From NCBI GenBank assembly GCA_030682495.1, contig JAUXOC010000095.1, positions 1 through 32,202 on the forward strand: 32,202 bases of DNA, in the 5' to 3' direction. Under the pieces are notes generated by a model, which was given only the letters and a program-made list of their open reading frames with translations, made no database searches and was not told the DNA's origin. This DNA is from Alphaproteobacteria bacterium. GTDB lineage: Bacteria; Pseudomonadota; Alphaproteobacteria; Micavibrionales; UBA2020. The translations under genes were made by a program, and so were the position numbers. Shown here piece by piece: positions 31,100-32,202 of the stretch (the first letter of the stretch is position 1; every line of letters starts with the position of its first letter).

Positions 31100-32202
31100 A
31101 TGGGTTTCAATTGCGGTATCGTCGGTCTGCCCAACGTCGGCAAATCCACGCTGTTCAACGCGCTTACCGCGACGGCGGCGGCGCAGGCGGCGAATTATCC
31201 TTTCTGCACTATCGAGCCGAACGTGGGGCGCGTTGCCGTTCCCGATACGCGCCTTGATACCATCGCCAAAATCGGCAAATCGCAAAGCATCGTGCCGACG
31301 CAGCTGGAATTCGTCGATATCGCCGGCCTTGTGCGCGGCGCCTCGAAGGGGGAGGGGCTCGGCAACCAGTTCCTCGCCAATATCCGCGAAACGGACGCCG
31401 TGCTGCATGTGCTGCGCTGCTTTGAAGACGAAAACGTCACCCACGTCGAAGGCGGCGTTGACCCGATCCGCGACAAGGAAATCATCGATACCGAACTGAT
31501 GATTGCCGACATGGAAAGCCTTGAAAAGCGCATCGACCCGCTGCGCAAAAAAGCCAAGGGCGGCGATAAAGACTCCGCACTGATGGTCGAAGTGATCGAA
31601 CGCGCTCTGGTCGAGCTGCGCGAAGGCCGCCCCGCGCGCATCGTCAAGCGCGACAACGAAGATCAGGAACGCGCCTTCCAGATGCTGCAACTGCTGACCG
31701 CCAAGCCGGTTTTGTATGTCTGCAACGTGCTGGAAAGCGACGTCGAAAAAGGCAACAAACATACCGAACGCGTGGCCGCAATGGCCAAGGCCGAAGGCGC
31801 GGGCTATGTCATCATCTGCGCCGCGATCGAGGCGGAAATCGCCCAGCTCGGCACGGATGAAGAGAAAATGGAATTCCTCTCCACCATGGGGCTGGATGAG
31901 CCGGGGCTGAACCGCGTGATCCGCGCGGGATACCAGCTGCTCGGCCTTATCACCTTCTTCACCGTCGGCCCGAAAGAAGCGCGCGCATGGACGGTGCGTA
32001 AACTCTCCAAAGCGCCGCAGGCCGCAGGCGCCATCCATACCGATTTCGAACGCGGCTTTATCCGCGCCGAAACCATCGACTTCGGTGATTTCGTCACCCT
32101 CGGCGGCGAAACCGCCGCGAAAGAAGCCGGCAAAATGCGCTCGGAAGGCAAAGAATACATCGTGAAAGACGGCGATATTATGCTGTTCAGGTTTAACGTT
32201 TA
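31100..32202 (+). CDS. ychF: Redox-regulated ATPase/GTPase YchF (OLA1 homologue)
   Basis: Obg-family P-loop NTPase that binds ribosomes and is linked to stress control. The P-loop GLPNVGKST (9-17), the G3-type DIAGL, and NVLE (the NxxE motif that gives ATP preference in this family) are visible. A coiled-coil insert is followed by the C-terminal TGS domain, with TFFTVGPKEARAWTV and ending GDIMLFRFNV. All 367 residues are present. The window ends on TA, so only the last base of the stop codon is missing. AAGGA lies nine bases before the ATG. It is two bases after pth. Confidence 0.97.
   Translation, partial: MGFNCGIVGLPNVGKSTLFNALTATAAAQAANYPFCTIEPNVGRVAVPDTRLDTIAKIGKSQSIVPTQLEFVDIAGLVRGASKGEGLGNQFLANIRETDAVLHVLRCFEDENVTHVEGGVDPIRDKEIIDTELMIADMESLEKRIDPLRKKAKGGDKDSALMVEVIERALVELREGRPARIVKRDNEDQERAFQMLQLLTAKPVLYVCNVLESDVEKGNKHTERVAAMAKAEGAGYVIICAAIEAEIAQLGTDEEKMEFLSTMGLDEPGLNRVIRAGYQLLGLITFFTVGPKEARAWTVRKLSKAPQAAGAIHTDFERGFIRAETIDFGDFVTLGGETAAKEAGKMRSEGKEYIVKDGDIMLFRFNV

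Overview
The window is an ordinary, gene-dense stretch of bacterial chromosome, almost certainly from an alphaproteobacterium. The signs are a MucR/Ros-family regulator, TrmFO for tRNA m5U54, the alphaproteobacterial-type SerC, and bacterial relatives of the mitochondrial assembly factors NDUFAF6 and NDUFAF7. The blocks ubiK-ybjN-proC / lgt-midA-pgeF and prs ... rplY-pth-ychF also fit this class, as I remember such genomes. The envelope is Gram-negative (SecDF-YajC, Lgt, MurJ, YdbH-YnbE). I cannot name the genus. I see no rRNA, tRNA, CRISPR array, prophage, transposase gene or defence island.

Layout. 1-1821: a small MITE-like nested inverted repeat with 6-bp direct flanks, then an isochorismatase-fold hydrolase and ubiE, both leftward and each behind a recognisable sigma70-type promoter. 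1946-5073: a rightward group of murJ, a secreted unknown protein and an NDUFAF6-like pseudo-phytoene synthase. 5066-10754: a leftward run read in the order serA, a PQ-loop-like membrane protein, an L,D-transpeptidase-fold protein, a secreted HExxH protein, trmFO and a FAM173-like methyltransferase. 10946-13804: a rightward protein of two internal repeats, then serC and serB diverging from overlapping promoters, so that serA, serC and serB (all three steps of the phosphorylated serine pathway) lie within 4.7 kb. 13821-16964: a strong terminator and the leftward ydbH-ynbE-ydbL operon, a predicted inner-to-outer membrane lipid bridge. 17111-20084: yajC-secD-secF. 20100-24632: a polysaccharide-deacetylase-like protein that has lost its metal motifs, a RutE-type nitroreductase, tsaB, a MucR-family regulator lacking the zinc-binding histidines, and leftward ubiK-ybjN-proC. 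24769-27438: lgt-midA-pgeF, overlapping in a row. 27448-32202: an unknown helical protein, prs, a small unknown membrane protein, then rplY, pth and ychF. ychF is complete except for the last base of its stop codon.

Most genes are housekeeping: envelope building (murJ, lgt, the L,D-transpeptidase-like protein, pgeF, ydbH operon, secDF), respiration and quinone supply (ubiE, ubiK, NDUFAF6-, NDUFAF7- and FAM173-like proteins), translation and tRNA modification (trmFO, tsaB, pth, rplY, ychF) and serine, proline and PRPP synthesis. I found no convincing new multi-gene system. The most unusual items are the nested repeat, two fold-preserving but motif-dead proteins (the deacetylase-like protein and the MucR-like regulator), the three mitochondrial-type assembly-factor homologues, and several uncharacterised secreted or internally duplicated proteins.
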